Position numbers and translations under genes: made by a program | Notes under the pieces: model-generated | Told to the model about the DNA's origin: nothing | Databases searched by the model: none | The model's input: only the letters and a program-made list of their open reading frames with translations | NCBI RefSeq assembly: GCF_900105475.1 | Contig: NZ_LT629777.1 | Span: 1,984,001-2,048,000, forward strand | Reading direction: 5' to 3' | Length of the DNA: 64,000 nt | Source: Pseudomonas asplenii | GTDB taxonomy: Bacteria > Pseudomonadota > Gammaproteobacteria > Pseudomonadales > Pseudomonadaceae | In this document: piece after piece, positions 8,949 to 17,914 of the stretch | Layout of the letters: the number at the start of each line of letters is the position of its first letter | How positions within the stretch are numbered: the first letter of the stretch is position 1

Positions 8949-9920
8949 ATGAAGCAATATCTCGATCTGGTCGCCCATGTCATCAAGAACGGCACCAAGC
9001 AGGCCAACCGCACGGGTGTGAACACCATCAGCTTTCCGGGTGCGATGCTGCGTTATGACCTCAAGGAAGGTTTTCCGGCGATCACTACCCGCAAGCTGGC
9101 GTTCAAGGCCGCCATCGGCGAGATGTGCGGTTTCCTTCGTGGGGTGAACAACGCTGCCGAGTTCCGTGCGCTGGGTTGCAAGGTCTGGGACCAGAACGCC
9201 AACGAAAACGCCCAGTGGCTGGCCAACCCGTTCCGCCAGGGCGATGACGACCTGGGCGAGATCTACGGGGTGCAATGGCGCAAGTGGCCAGCCTACAAGC
9301 AGATCCCGGCGAGCAATCGCGCGGCCATCGAGCAGACCCTGGCCCAGGGCTACCGGCAGATCGCCCAGGGCGAGGAAGACGGTCAGGCCTATGTGGTGCT
9401 GTACAAGGCAATCGACCAGGTTCGCCAGTGCGTCGACACCATCATCAACGACCCGGGCAGCCGGCGCATCCTGTTCCATGGCTGGAACTGCGCACAGTTG
9501 GACGAAATGGCCCTGCCACCGTGCCATCTGCTGTACCAGTTCCACCCGAATGTCGAGACGAAGGAAATTTCCCTGACCCTCTACATCCGTTCGAATGACC
9601 TGGGCCTGGGCACGCCGTTCAACCTGACCGAAGGCGCGGCGCTGCTGAGCCTGATCGGCCGCCTGACCGGCTACACGCCGCGCTGGTTCACCTATTTCAT
9701 CGGCGATGCCCATGTGTATGAAAACCACCTGGACATGCTCAACGAACAACTCGCCCGCGAGCCGTTCCCGATGCCCAAACTGGTGATTTCCGAGCGCGTG
9801 CCGGAGTTTGCCAAGACCGGCGTGTACCAGCCGCAATGGTTGGAGTTGGTGGAGCCGGGAGACTTCTCGCTGGACGGCTACCAGCACCATGCGCCGCTGA
9901 CAGCACCGATGGCGGTCTGA
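8949..9920 (+). CDS. thyA: Thymidylate synthase ThyA
   Basis: A 323-residue enzyme that makes dTMP from dUMP using methylene-tetrahydrofolate. The catalytic cysteine is in [13 protein letters not shown] (about residue 193), and the folate/dUMP-binding [16 protein letters not shown] segment follows. It is about 60 residues longer than the E. coli enzyme because of an insertion in the first half (around residues 90-150, [16 protein letters not shown] onward), a form also seen in other bacteria. It forms a unit with lgt. Dihydrofolate reductase, the enzyme that recycles its product, is in the same window at 28344. Confidence 0.97.
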   Translation: MKQYLDLVAHVIKNGTKQANRTGVNTISFPGAMLRYDLKEGFPAITTRKLAFKAAIGEMCGFLRGVNNAAEFRALGCKVWDQNANENAQWLANPFRQGDDDLGEIYGVQWRKWPAYKQIPASNRAAIEQTLAQGYRQIAQGEEDGQAYVVLYKAIDQVRQCVDTIINDPGSRRILFHGWNCAQLDEMALPPCHLLYQFHPNVETKEISLTLYIRSNDLGLGTPFNLTEGAALLSLIGRLTGYTPRWFTYFIGDAHVYENHLDMLNEQLAREPFPMPKLVISERVPEFAKTGVYQPQWLELVEPGDFSLDGYQHHAPLTAPMAV

Positions 9921-9933
9921 TCGGTTCCGGACT

Positions 9934-10383
9934 CTAGTGGCCGTGGCTCCTGCCCACATGTGAGTGTTCGACTTCGGTCGGCACCACGCTGCCACTGACT
10001 TCCAGGCGCTGCAGGATCGCGCACTGGTCGGTCTCCGGCCCGCCGCCACAACGCTGGCGCAGGTCCAGCAACTGGGCCTGCAATGCCAGCAACCCGTCGA
10101 TCCGCGCCTTGACGTGGTGGATATGCTCGTCCACCAGCGCATTCACGCTTTCGCACTGGTCCTGCGGGCTGTCACGCAGGCTCAGCAGGCTGCGGATCTC
10201 CTCCAGGGTCATGTCCAGGCTGCGGCAATTGCGGATGAAGGTCAGGCGCTCGACATGGGCTTGGGTGTACAGACGGTAGTTGCCCTCGCTGCGTGCCGGT
10301 TCCGGCAACAGGTTTTCCTTCTCGTAATAACGGATGGTTTCCACCTGGCAGTCGGTGAGTTTCGCCAGTTCGCCAATCTTCAT
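9934..10383 (-). CDS. cadR: MerR-family metal-responsive regulator CadR
   Basis: A 149-residue MerR-type regulator. The N-terminal winged helix (MKIGELAKLTDCQVETIRYY) and dimerisation helix are followed by the metal-binding cysteines typical of CadR/PbrR: one in SPQDQCESVN around residue 77, one in LRQRCGGG near residue 112, and one in DQCAIL near residue 119. The C-terminus is His-rich (HSHVGRSHGH), as in CadR of Pseudomonas putida. In that system it activates cadA in response to cadmium by untwisting an over-long promoter spacer. It is divergent from cadA and shares the 87-base intergenic region containing the operator at 10411-10431. Confidence 0.93.
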   Translation of the reverse strand: MKIGELAKLTDCQVETIRYYEKENLLPEPARSEGNYRLYTQAHVERLTFIRNCRSLDMTLEEIRSLLSLRDSPQDQCESVNALVDEHIHHVKARIDGLLALQAQLLDLRQRCGGGPETDQCAILQRLEVSGSVVPTEVEHSHVGRSHGH

Positions 10384-10407
10384 CGATCGATCTCCCGAAA
10401 AGGATGC

Positions 10408-10440
10408 TTGACCCTATAGTGGCTACAGGGTGTTCACTTG
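10408..10440 (+). promoter_or_regulatory. CadR operator and cadA promoter
   Basis: A near-perfect dyad ACCCTATAGTGGCTACAGGGT at 10411-10431 (arms ACCCTATAG and CTACAGGGT) overlaps a TTGACC -35 element at 10408-10413. The -10 region must lie around 10432-10440, giving the long spacer (about 19-20 bases) characteristic of MerR-regulated promoters. The dyad faces cadA and lies 28 bases before the cadR start on the other strand. Confidence 0.85.
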
Positions 10441-10470
10441 GCAACAGGCACCTTTTCAGGGACGTATCCC

Positions 10471-12918
10471 ATGAGCGACTCCATTCACACTCCGCGCCAA
10501 CCTGGCAGCGCCCACCAGCACGGCGCTCATGAGCACAAGCATGAGCATGGCGGCTCCTGCTGCTCGCATTCCGTCGAGCCAGTTTCCGACGCGGGTCACC
10601 CGCATGCTGATCACGATCACGATCACGATCACGATCACGATCACGATCACGATCACGATCACGATCATGGCCATGCCGACAAACAGGCCCAGGGTGCCTG
10701 CCAACCGCTACAGCCCGTGAAAGCCGCTCATGCCCACAGCCACTCGGAGCACTCCCACCACTGTTGCTCGAATGCAGAGGCTCCGGCGTTGGTCAAACTC
10801 GGCAGCAGCACCGATGGTCGCTTGAGCCGCTTTCGTATCGAGGCCATGGATTGCCCTACCGAGCAGACGCTGATTCAGAACAAGCTGGGCAAGCTGGCAG
10901 GTATCCAGCAACTGGAGTTCAACCTGATCAACCGGGTGCTCGGTGTGACCCACGATCTGCCGTCGAGCGCGCCAATCGTCGAGGCGATCAAGTCGCTGGG
11001 CATGCACGCCGAGCCACTGGACGACGGTGCGGACAGCCAGGCTGCCAGCCAGCCTCCAGCGAAGAAAGTCTGGTGGCCGCTGGCTATCTCCGGTATTGGC
11101 GCCCTGGCCGCTGAAGTCATTCACTTCAGCAACGCCGCGCCCACCTGGGTAGTGGCCATTGTCGCGCTGATCTCGATCCTCAGCGGCGGTCTCGGTACCT
11201 ACAAGAAGGGCTGGATCGCCCTGAAGAACCGTAACCTGAACATCAACGCGCTGATGAGCATCGCCGTGACCGGTGCGGTGCTGATCGGCCAATGGCCGGA
11301 AGCGGCGATGGTGATGTTCCTCTTCACCATCGCCGAGTTGATTGAGGCGCGCTCGCTGGACAGTGCGCGCAATGCCATTGGTGGCCTGATGCAGATGACC
11401 CCGGAGACCGCCACGGTCCGCCAGGACGATGGCAGTTGGCTTGAGCTTGAGGTCAAGCGCGTCGAGTTGGGCGCGAGAGTCCGGGTCCGCCCTGGCGAGC
11501 GCATCGCCCTGGATGGTGAGGTGGTCGAAGGCTCTTCCAGCGTCGATCAGGCGCCGATCACCGGCGAAAGCCTGCCGGTCGAGAAGAATCCGGGCGACAA
11601 GGTGTTCGCCGGCACCATCAACCAGGCCGGTTCCCTGGAGTACCGGGTAACGGCGGCGGCGGGTGACTCGACCCTGGCACGGATCATCCATGCGGTAGAG
11701 CAGGCCCAGGGCGCGCGGGCACCGACCCAACGGTTCGTCGACAGTTTTTCGAAGGTCTATACCCCGGCGGTATTCGCGTTAGCCCTGGCCGTGGCGGTTA
11801 TTCCGCCGTTGTTCATGGCCGCTGCCTGGTTCGACTGGATCTACCGGGCGCTGGTCCTGCTTGTGGTCGCCTGTCCGTGCGCGCTGGTGATCTCGACGCC
11901 GGTCACGATTGTCAGCGGTCTGGCGGCCGCAGCCCGCAAGGGCATTCTGGTCAAGGGCGGGGTCTATCTGGAAAGCGGCCATCAGCTCGATTACCTGGCC
12001 CTGGACAAGACCGGCACCCTCACCCATGGCAAGCCGGTGCTGACGGACTTCCTGCCGCTGGAGCCGCTGTACCGTGAGCGCGCCGCCGCCATTGCCGCCA
12101 GCCTCGCGGCTCGTTCCGACCATCCGGTATCCCTGGCGATTGCCCGCGATGCCCGGGACAAGCAACTCGCACTGCAGGAAGTCGAGGCCTTCGAAGCCCT
12201 GGCCGGACGTGGCGTGCGTGGCGACATCGCGGGTCAGCGCTATCACCTGGGCAACCATCGGTTGGTGGAAGAACTGGGTTTGTGCTCGCCGGCCCTGGAG
12301 GAAAAACTCTTCGCCCTGGAAGCGCAGGGCAAGACCGTCGTGCTGCTGCTCGATGGCTCGGGGCCGTTGGCGCTGTTCGCCGTGGCCGATACGGTCAAGG
12401 ACAGCAGTCGCGAGGCCATTCGTCAGTTGCACGAATTGGGCATCAAGACCCTGATGCTTACCGGCGACAATCCCCACACCGCCAAGGCGATCGCCGTTCA
12501 GGTTGGTATCGATGAAGCTCGCGGCGATCTGCTACCGACCGACAAGCTGCAAGCCATCGAGGCGCTGTACGCCAAGCGGCATCGTGTCGGTATGGTCGGT
12601 GACGGCATCAACGATGCGCCGGCCCTGGCTCGTGCCGAGATCGGCTTCGCCATGGCGGCAGCCGGTACCGATACCGCTATCGAAACCGCCGATGTAGCCC
12701 TGATGGACGATGATCTGCGCAAGATTCCGGCGTTTATTCGCCTGTCACGCCAGACTGCGAGTATCCTCAAGCAGAACATCGCCCTGGCCCTGGTCATCAA
12801 GGCGATCTTTCTGGCGGTCACCTTCCTTGGCATGGCGACCATGTGGATGGCGGTCTTTGCCGACATGGGTGTCAGCCTGCTGGTGGTGTTCAATGGGCTG
12901 CGCCTGTTGCGCAAATAA
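10471..12918 (+). CDS. cadA: Cd2+/Zn2+/Pb2+-exporting P1B-type ATPase CadA
   Basis: An 815-residue heavy-metal efflux ATPase of the inner membrane. Residues 1 to about 110 are a His-rich tail with ten consecutive Asp-His pairs and several more His clusters. A ferredoxin-like metal-binding domain with EAMDCPTEQ follows (about residue 130). The membrane metal site CPC is in VVACPCALVISTP, the phosphorylation site in ALDKTGTLTHGKP, the TGES motif in PITGESLPVEK, and the hinge in VGDGINDAPALA. The start at 10471 is chosen over 10438 because MSDSIHTP is the usual beginning. Regulation is by divergent cadR. The His-rich N-terminus is much longer than in many homologues and is encoded by a hexanucleotide repeat that may vary in copy number. 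Confidence 0.95.
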   Translation: MSDSIHTPRQPGSAHQHGAHEHKHEHGGSCCSHSVEPVSDAGHPHADHDHDHDHDHDHDHDHDHDHGHADKQAQGACQPLQPVKAAHAHSHSEHSHHCCSNAEAPALVKLGSSTDGRLSRFRIEAMDCPTEQTLIQNKLGKLAGIQQLEFNLINRVLGVTHDLPSSAPIVEAIKSLGMHAEPLDDGADSQAASQPPAKKVWWPLAISGIGALAAEVIHFSNAAPTWVVAIVALISILSGGLGTYKKGWIALKNRNLNINALMSIAVTGAVLIGQWPEAAMVMFLFTIAELIEARSLDSARNAIGGLMQMTPETATVRQDDGSWLELEVKRVELGARVRVRPGERIALDGEVVEGSSSVDQAPITGESLPVEKNPGDKVFAGTINQAGSLEYRVTAAAGDSTLARIIHAVEQAQGARAPTQRFVDSFSKVYTPAVFALALAVAVIPPLFMAAAWFDWIYRALVLLVVACPCALVISTPVTIVSGLAAAARKGILVKGGVYLESGHQLDYLALDKTGTLTHGKPVLTDFLPLEPLYRERAAAIAASLAARSDHPVSLAIARDARDKQLALQEVEAFEALAGRGVRGDIAGQRYHLGNHRLVEELGLCSPALEEKLFALEAQGKTVVLLLDGSGPLALFAVADTVKDSSREAIRQLHELGIKTLMLTGDNPHTAKAIAVQVGIDEARGDLLPTDKLQAIEALYAKRHRVGMVGDGINDAPALARAEIGFAMAAAGTDTAIETADVALMDDDLRKIPAFIRLSRQTASILKQNIALALVIKAIFLAVTFLGMATMWMAVFADMGVSLLVVFNGLRLLRK
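10609..10668 (+). repeat. In-frame hexanucleotide tandem repeat (GATCAC)9 plus GATCAT
   Basis: Nine exact GATCAC units are followed by one GATCAT and encode ten Asp-His pairs in the CadA N-terminal metal-binding tail. Copy-number change by slippage would add or remove two residues without a frameshift. The opposite strand shows an open frame of alternating Ile-Val, which is only the shadow of this repeat. Confidence 0.97.
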
Positions 12919-12921
12919 ACG

Positions 12922-13830
12922 ATGAGAGGCCGCTGTGCGCCAAGTGCCGAGTTGAAGAGTGCCGAATTGAAGAGTGCCGAGCTGAAGGCGTTTTACATGG
13001 TCGCTCGCCTGGGCAGCATCACCGAGGCGGCGAAAAAACTCGGCCTCAGCCAGCCCACGGTGACCACTCAGATCCGTCACCTGGAAAGCCAGTACTCGGT
13101 TGAACTGTTCTATCGTGGCGGTCGCCGCCTGAGTGTCAGCGAGGAGGGCGCGCGGCTGCTGCCGATGGTCAAGGCGCTGTTGCAGCAGGAGGCGGATATC
13201 GAGTTCTTCCTGCGCAACAGTGGCCAGGTTCAGGGCGCCTTGCGCATTGCCGCGACCGCGCCGTACTACATTCTCGATCTGGTCAAGGCGTTCCGCGAGC
13301 GTCTGCCGCAGGTCGAGGTATCGATGGAGATCGGCAACTCCCAGCAGGTGCTGGAAGCGCTGGAAGAATATCGAGTCGATGTCGCCGCCTCGTCGCAGTT
13401 GCTCGACGACCCGCGGCTGATCCGCCGGGTACTGGGCAGCGACCCGCTGGTGTTGGCGGTGCATCGCAATCACCCGCTGGCGATTCATGATCATGTGCCG
13501 TTGAGTGCGCTGGCCGGGCATTGCCTGCTGATGCGCGAGCCGGGCTCGACCACCCGGCAACTGACGGAAGAGCTGTTGCGCGATGCCCGGGTCAGCCATG
13601 GGCCGTTGCTGGAGATCGGCAGTCGCGAGTCGATCCGTGAGGCGGTGCTGCGCAACATCGGCATCAGCATCATTGCCCGTCAGGAAGTGCCCCATGACCC
13701 GCAGTTGCGGGTGTTGAGCATCGAGAACGCGCCACAGATCCCCGAGTACCTGTATTGCCTCAAGGAGCGCAAGTCGGCGCGCCTGCCGGCGGCGTTCATG
13801 GGGTTGGCGCAGGAGATGGCGCCGGTCTGA
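12922..13830 (+). CDS. LysR-family transcriptional regulator, probable regulator of the phosphonate locus
   Basis: A 302-residue LysR-type regulator. The winged helix-turn-helix is at about residues 20-80 (SITEAAKKLGLSQPTVTTQI) and is followed by an effector-binding domain with the usual two-lobe pattern. The gene starts 3 bases after the cadA stop but is followed by the ABC importer and oxidative genes, so its target is more likely those. LysR regulators beside 2-aminoethylphosphonate transporters are common in Pseudomonas. The N-terminus is odd: the first residues include three tandem AELKS/AELKA units encoded by a 15-base repeat. No good ribosome binding site precedes the ATG at 12922, so a TTG start inside the repeat (12952 or 12967) is an alternative. 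Confidence 0.82.
   Translation: MRGRCAPSAELKSAELKSAELKAFYMVARLGSITEAAKKLGLSQPTVTTQIRHLESQYSVELFYRGGRRLSVSEEGARLLPMVKALLQQEADIEFFLRNSGQVQGALRIAATAPYYILDLVKAFRERLPQVEVSMEIGNSQQVLEALEEYRVDVAASSQLLDDPRLIRRVLGSDPLVLAVHRNHPLAIHDHVPLSALAGHCLLMREPGSTTRQLTEELLRDARVSHGPLLEIGSRESIREAVLRNIGISIIARQEVPHDPQLRVLSIENAPQIPEYLYCLKERKSARLPAAFMGLAQEMAPV
12946..12990 (+). repeat. Three 15-base tandem repeats in the LysR gene 5' end
   Basis: Units at 12946-12960, 12961-12975 and 12976-12990 have the form GCCGARYTGAAGAGT, with the last one ending GCG. They encode AELKS, AELKS and AELKA directly before the helix-turn-helix domain. The duplication looks recent and in frame. Confidence 0.85.
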
Positions 13831-13988
13831 CTTGGCGTGGATGGTCACATAATCTCTTCAGCGCAGCAGTAGAGCGCGGAAATTTCCACAATATCTACAG
13901 TTCGTTTCCTACCCAAATCCGCCAATACCACTATCGGTAGCTTTTGCCTTATTGCCACACGACGTACGCATTGCCTCCCTAGCATGAG

Positions 13989-14007
13989 CCTCATCCGCTT
14001 GATGAGG
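13989..14007 (+). promoter_or_regulatory. Hairpin overlapping the ribosome binding site of the ABC ATPase gene
   Basis: CCTCATC (13989-13995) pairs perfectly with GATGAGG (14001-14007) across a 5-base loop. GAGG at 14004-14007 is the likely Shine-Dalgarno sequence for the ATG at 14015, so the hairpin would mask it. The 184-base gap before it (13831-14014) must hold the importer promoter, but I cannot place it with confidence. Confidence 0.55.
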
Positions 14008-14014
14008 TCCGTCC

Positions 14015-15091
14015 ATGAACAACCCGATCGTTCACCCCCAGGCCAACCCCGGTGCTGCGCTGAAAGTTCGCGGCGTGCAGAAACGCTTTGGCGCCTTCAC
14101 CGCACTGGAGAACGTTTCCCTCGACGTCGCCGCTGGCGAACTGGTGTGTCTGCTGGGGCCGTCGGGTTGCGGCAAGACCACGTTGTTACGCTGTATTGCC
14201 GGCCTTGAGCGCCAGGACGACGGTGAGCTGTTCCTCGGCGAGCGCAATGTTTCCGAACTGCCACCCCAGGCCCGCGATTACGGCATCCTGTTCCAGTCCT
14301 ACGCACTGTTCCCCAATCTCACCGTGGAGGCCAACATCGCCTACGGCCTGACGGGCAGCGGTCGCGACGAAGCACGCCAGCGCGTGGTCCAGATGCTCGA
14401 ACTGGTCGGCCTGGTCGGCAGCGAGAAAAAGTACCCCGGCCAGCTCTCCGGCGGCCAGCAGCAGCGGGTGGCGCTGGCTCGCGCGCTGGCCCCGGCACCG
14501 TCGTTGCTGCTGCTCGACGAACCGATGTCGGCCCTCGACGCGCGGGTCCGTGAACACCTGTGCAGCGAACTGCGCCAACTGCAACGCCGTCTCGGTGTGA
14601 CCACGCTGATGGTGACTCACAACCAGGACGAAGCCATGTTGATGGCCGACCGGATCGCCGTGATCAACAACGGCAAGGTCGAGCAGTACGCCACGCCCCA
14701 GGAGATCTACGACAAGCCCGCCACACCGTTCGTCGCCGAGTTCGTCGGCCAGGGCAACTGGCTGCCGTTCCAGCAGCGCAACGCCCAGCATGCCCAGGTG
14801 GGCAGCATGCAATTGCGCCTGGCCGATGGCGCTGCGCGGGCCGATTCCGGTCGGCTGTTCTGCCGCCCCGAGTCGATCAGCGTCAACCCGCCGGTGCATG
14901 AGGAAAACCTGTTTGCCGCGCGGGTGCGGGAAATCACCTTTCTCGGCAATCGCTGCCGCATGCGTTTCGAACTCAACGAACTGCCCGGCCATCCGCTGCT
15001 GGCCGAAGTCGGCCCGCAGGACATGCCGCGCCTGGGCTCGCCGGATATCTGGGTCGCGTTGCCCCCGCGCAGCCTGCAGGTGTTTGCCTGA
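14015..15091 (+). CDS. ABC importer ATP-binding protein, putative 2-aminoethylphosphonate type
   Basis: A 358-residue ATPase of an ABC import system. Walker A is GPSGCGKTTLL near residue 49, the signature LSGGQQQRVALARAL near residue 143, and Walker B LLLLDEPMSALDARV near residue 164. The His-switch is in MVTHNQDEAM, and a C-terminal TOBE-like regulatory domain follows from about residue 240. It is followed by a permease gene one base after its stop and then a binding protein, a complete importer. The set resembles the putative 2-aminoethylphosphonate importers (PhnT/U/S-like) found beside phosphonate catabolic genes. An iron(III)-type (FbpABC) or polyamine importer is the main alternative, but the downstream PhnZ-like gene favours a phosphonate. 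Confidence 0.85.
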   Translation: MNNPIVHPQANPGAALKVRGVQKRFGAFTALENVSLDVAAGELVCLLGPSGCGKTTLLRCIAGLERQDDGELFLGERNVSELPPQARDYGILFQSYALFPNLTVEANIAYGLTGSGRDEARQRVVQMLELVGLVGSEKKYPGQLSGGQQQRVALARALAPAPSLLLLDEPMSALDARVREHLCSELRQLQRRLGVTTLMVTHNQDEAMLMADRIAVINNGKVEQYATPQEIYDKPATPFVAEFVGQGNWLPFQQRNAQHAQVGSMQLRLADGAARADSGRLFCRPESISVNPPVHEENLFAARVREITFLGNRCRMRFELNELPGHPLLAEVGPQDMPRLGSPDIWVALPPRSLQVFA

Positions 15092-15092
15092 G

Positions 15093-16817
15093 ATGGCCGC
15101 TGCAATCAGCCTGGCGCCGCTGCGCAAATCGACCTCGACCGTCAGGCGCGGTGACTGGGGCGATCGCCTGTTCGTGGTCGGCGGCAAGCTGCTCTGGCTC
15201 TGCCTGCTGGGTGTCGCGGTGCTATTGCCGCTGTTGGCGATCTTCTGGCGTGGCTTGAGCAGCGAAGCCGGGCAGGGCGGCGGCTGGCTCGCCGCACGGG
15301 AATTGCTGGGCAGCGACAATTTCCACTGGCTGCTGGGCAACAGCCTGAAAGTATCCTTGAGCGTTGCGGCGATTGTCGTACCGCTGGCCTATCTGTTTGC
15401 CTACGCCCTGCAACGCACGCTGATTCCCGGAAAGCCCCTCTGGCGCGGCCTGTCCTTGCTGCCGTTGATGGCCCCCTCGATGCTGCCGGGGATCGCCCTG
15501 GTCTACCTGTTCGGCAACCAGGGCCTGCTGCGCGGATGGCTGGCGGAGAATATCTATGGCTTCTGGGGCATCGTCGTCGGCGAAGTCATCTACACCTTTC
15601 CCCATGCGCTGATGATCCTGTTGTCGGCGCTGTCCCTGGCCGATGCCCGGCTGTTCGACGCGGCCTCGAGCATGGGCGCCAGTCCATGGAAGGCCTATCG
15701 CAGCATCACCTGGCCGGCCACCCGGCAAGCGGTGTTCGCCGCCTTGTGTTTGGTGTTCACCCTGACCATCACTGATTTCGGTGTGCCGGTGGTGGTGGGT
15801 GGCGATTACCAGGTGCTGGCGCTGGAAGCCTACAAGGCGGTGGTCGGCCAACAACAGTTCGGCCGTGGTGCGCTGATCGGCATGATCCTGCTGCTGCCGG
15901 CGCTGTTCAGCTTTGCCGTCGATGCCTGGCTGCGCCGGCGCCAGGGCGAGGCGATGACGGGTCGGGCCCAGGTGTTCCAGCCGGTGCGCTGCCGATCGCG
16001 GGATGCCTGCTACCTGGTGATTGTCCTGCTGGTCTGCGCCGCGTTGCTGCTGGTGTTTGGCATGGCGGTGTATTCGTCGCTGGTGAAATTCTGGCCATAC
16101 AACCTGTCGTTGTCCTTGAGCCATTACCGCTTCGACGAGACGGCGGGCGGCGGCTGGCTGGCCTATCGCAATAGCCTGACCCTGGCGCTGTGTACGGCGT
16201 TGGTCGGCAGCCTGCTGATCTTCACCGGCGCCTACCTGATGGAAAAGACTCGCGGTCAGCGCGGCCTGAACCGGGTGCTGCGTCTGCTCAGTTTTGTGCC
16301 GATGGCGGTACCCGGCCTGGTCCTGGGGTTGGGCTATGTGTTCTTTTTCAACCTCGGCGGCAACCCGCTGCATGTGTTCTACGGGAGCATGACGCTCTTG
16401 GTGGTGTGCACGATCGCGCACTACCTGACCACCGCACAGATGACCGCGACCACTGCCCTGCGCCAGCTCGACAGTGAGTTCGAGGCCGCCGCGCTGTCGC
16501 TGAAGACGCCGTTGTACCGCCACTACCTGCGGGTCACGGTGCCGATCTGCCTGCCGGCCCTGCTGGACATCATCCGCTACCTGTTCGTCTCGGCGATGAC
16601 CACGGTTTCGGCGGCGATCTTCCTCTACAGCCCCGACACCCTCCTCGCGGCGGTGGCAGTGCTGAACATGGACGACGCCGGCAATGTCGGCGGCGCAGCG
16701 GCCATGTCGACCCTGATCCTGTTCACCTCGGCGGGCGTGTCGCTGCTGCTGGCCTGGGCCTCGCGCGGTTTGCTGCAGCGTACCCAGGCCTGGCGACAGA
16801 CCACGCCCGGCCATTGA
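15093..16817 (+). CDS. ABC importer permease, fused double-domain, putative 2-aminoethylphosphonate type
   Basis: A 574-residue inner-membrane protein with about twelve hydrophobic helices, built from two concatenated binding-protein-dependent permease domains. Each domain carries an EAA-type coupling loop: DAASSMGASPWKAYRSITWP in the first half and AAALSLKTPLYRHYLRVTVP in the second. This fused arrangement is shared by FbpB-like and PhnU-like permeases. The ATG at 15093 follows the ATPase stop (15089-15091) with one base between, so translation is coupled. The upstream in-frame extension from 14790 overlaps the ATPase and is rejected. Confidence 0.87.
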   Translation: MAAAISLAPLRKSTSTVRRGDWGDRLFVVGGKLLWLCLLGVAVLLPLLAIFWRGLSSEAGQGGGWLAARELLGSDNFHWLLGNSLKVSLSVAAIVVPLAYLFAYALQRTLIPGKPLWRGLSLLPLMAPSMLPGIALVYLFGNQGLLRGWLAENIYGFWGIVVGEVIYTFPHALMILLSALSLADARLFDAASSMGASPWKAYRSITWPATRQAVFAALCLVFTLTITDFGVPVVVGGDYQVLALEAYKAVVGQQQFGRGALIGMILLLPALFSFAVDAWLRRRQGEAMTGRAQVFQPVRCRSRDACYLVIVLLVCAALLLVFGMAVYSSLVKFWPYNLSLSLSHYRFDETAGGGWLAYRNSLTLALCTALVGSLLIFTGAYLMEKTRGQRGLNRVLRLLSFVPMAVPGLVLGLGYVFFFNLGGNPLHVFYGSMTLLVVCTIAHYLTTAQMTATTALRQLDSEFEAAALSLKTPLYRHYLRVTVPICLPALLDIIRYLFVSAMTTVSAAIFLYSPDTLLAAVAVLNMDDAGNVGGAAAMSTLILFTSAGVSLLLAWASRGLLQRTQAWRQTTPGH

Positions 16818-16870
16818 TCTGCCCACAACACCTGCCTGAACCACAGCCACATAACCCAAGGAACCGCATC

Positions 16871-17893
16871 ATGTTCAAGCCTTTGACTCTTGCCGCTGCC
16901 GTCCTCTCGCTGTTCAGCCTGAATGCCTTTGCAGCAAAAACCGAACTGACCGTCTATACCGCCCTCGAAGCCGAGCAGCTCAAGAGCTACCAGGATGCCT
17001 TCGAGAAGGCCAACCCGGATATCGGCATCAAGTGGGTGCGCGACTCCACCGGCATCATCACCGCCAAGCTGTTGGCCGAGAAGGCCCGGCCACAGGCGGA
17101 TGCGGTGTGGGGGCTGGCCGCGTCGAGCCTGGCGATCCTCGACCAGCAGGGCATGTTGCAGCCCTACGCACCCAAGGACCTGGGCAAGATCGGTGGCAAC
17201 TACCGCGATTCGGCCAATCCTCCGGCCTGGGTCGGCATGGACGTCTGGGCCGCCACCATCTGCTTTAACACCGTCGAAGCCGAGAAGCAGCACCTGAGCA
17301 AGCCGGTGAGCTGGCAGGACCTGACCAAGCCCGAGTACAAGGGCAAGATCGTCATGCCCAACCCGGCTTCGTCCGGCACCGGTTTCCTTGATGTCAGCGC
17401 CTGGTTGCAGACCTTCGGCGAGAAGCAGGGCTGGCAGTACATGGATGACCTGCACCAGAACATCGGCCAGTACGTCCACTCCGGCTCCAAGCCGTGCAAG
17501 CTGGCGGCGGCGGGTGAGTTCCCGATCGGCATCTCCTTCGAGTATCCGGCAGTGCAGCTCAAGCGCCAGGGCGCGCCGCTGGACATCATTCTGCCGAAGG
17601 AAGGGTTGGGCTGGGAGATCGAGGCGACTGCGGTGATCAAGGGGACAGCGCATGAAGAGGCGGCGAAGAAGTTGGCCGACTTCTCCGCAAGTCCTGCGGC
17701 GATGCAGTTGTACAAGGAAAACTTTGCCGTGCTGGCCCAGCCGGGCATCGCCAAGCCGCAGACCGAACTGCCGGCCGACTACGAGCAGCGTCTGATCAAG
17801 AACGATTTCGCCTGGGCCTCGACGCACCGCGACGAAATCCTCGCCGAGTGGCGCAAGCGTTATGACGGCAAGTCGGAGAAGGTTGCCCAGTAA
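16871..17893 (+). CDS. ABC importer periplasmic binding protein, putative 2-aminoethylphosphonate type
   Basis: A 340-residue periplasmic solute-binding protein. The signal peptide is residues 1 to about 21 (basic start, hydrophobic core LAAAVLSLFSLNAF, cleavage near AFA-A). The mature part starts with TELTVYTALEAEQL, like the FbpA/PhnS group of ligand-binding proteins. The IVMPNPASSGTGFLDVSAW segment is the hinge region typical of this family. An AAGGAACC ribosome binding site lies just upstream of the ATG. It is the third gene of the importer; a 270-base repeat-containing gap separates it from the catabolic pair. The ligand is inferred from context, not read from the binding site. Confidence 0.85.
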   Translation: MFKPLTLAAAVLSLFSLNAFAAKTELTVYTALEAEQLKSYQDAFEKANPDIGIKWVRDSTGIITAKLLAEKARPQADAVWGLAASSLAILDQQGMLQPYAPKDLGKIGGNYRDSANPPAWVGMDVWAATICFNTVEAEKQHLSKPVSWQDLTKPEYKGKIVMPNPASSGTGFLDVSAWLQTFGEKQGWQYMDDLHQNIGQYVHSGSKPCKLAAAGEFPIGISFEYPAVQLKRQGAPLDIILPKEGLGWEIEATAVIKGTAHEEAAKKLADFSASPAAMQLYKENFAVLAQPGIAKPQTELPADYEQRLIKNDFAWASTHRDEILAEWRKRYDGKSEKVAQ

Positions 17894-17914
17894 TCCAACC
17901 GGCTGCACACCAAC

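Noticed and set aside
8520..10142. 540-residue minus-strand frame across lgt and thyA
   Set aside because: It lies antisense to two well identified genes and shows no motifs; long antisense frames are common in GC-rich Pseudomonas DNA.
10609..10668. Possible CRISPR-like array
   Set aside because: The units are six bases with no spacers and encode Asp-His pairs; it is a coding microsatellite.
10456..10704. 82-residue minus-strand frame rich in alternating Ile and Val
   Set aside because: It is the shadow of the GATCAC repeat in cadA and has no ribosome binding site or family likeness.
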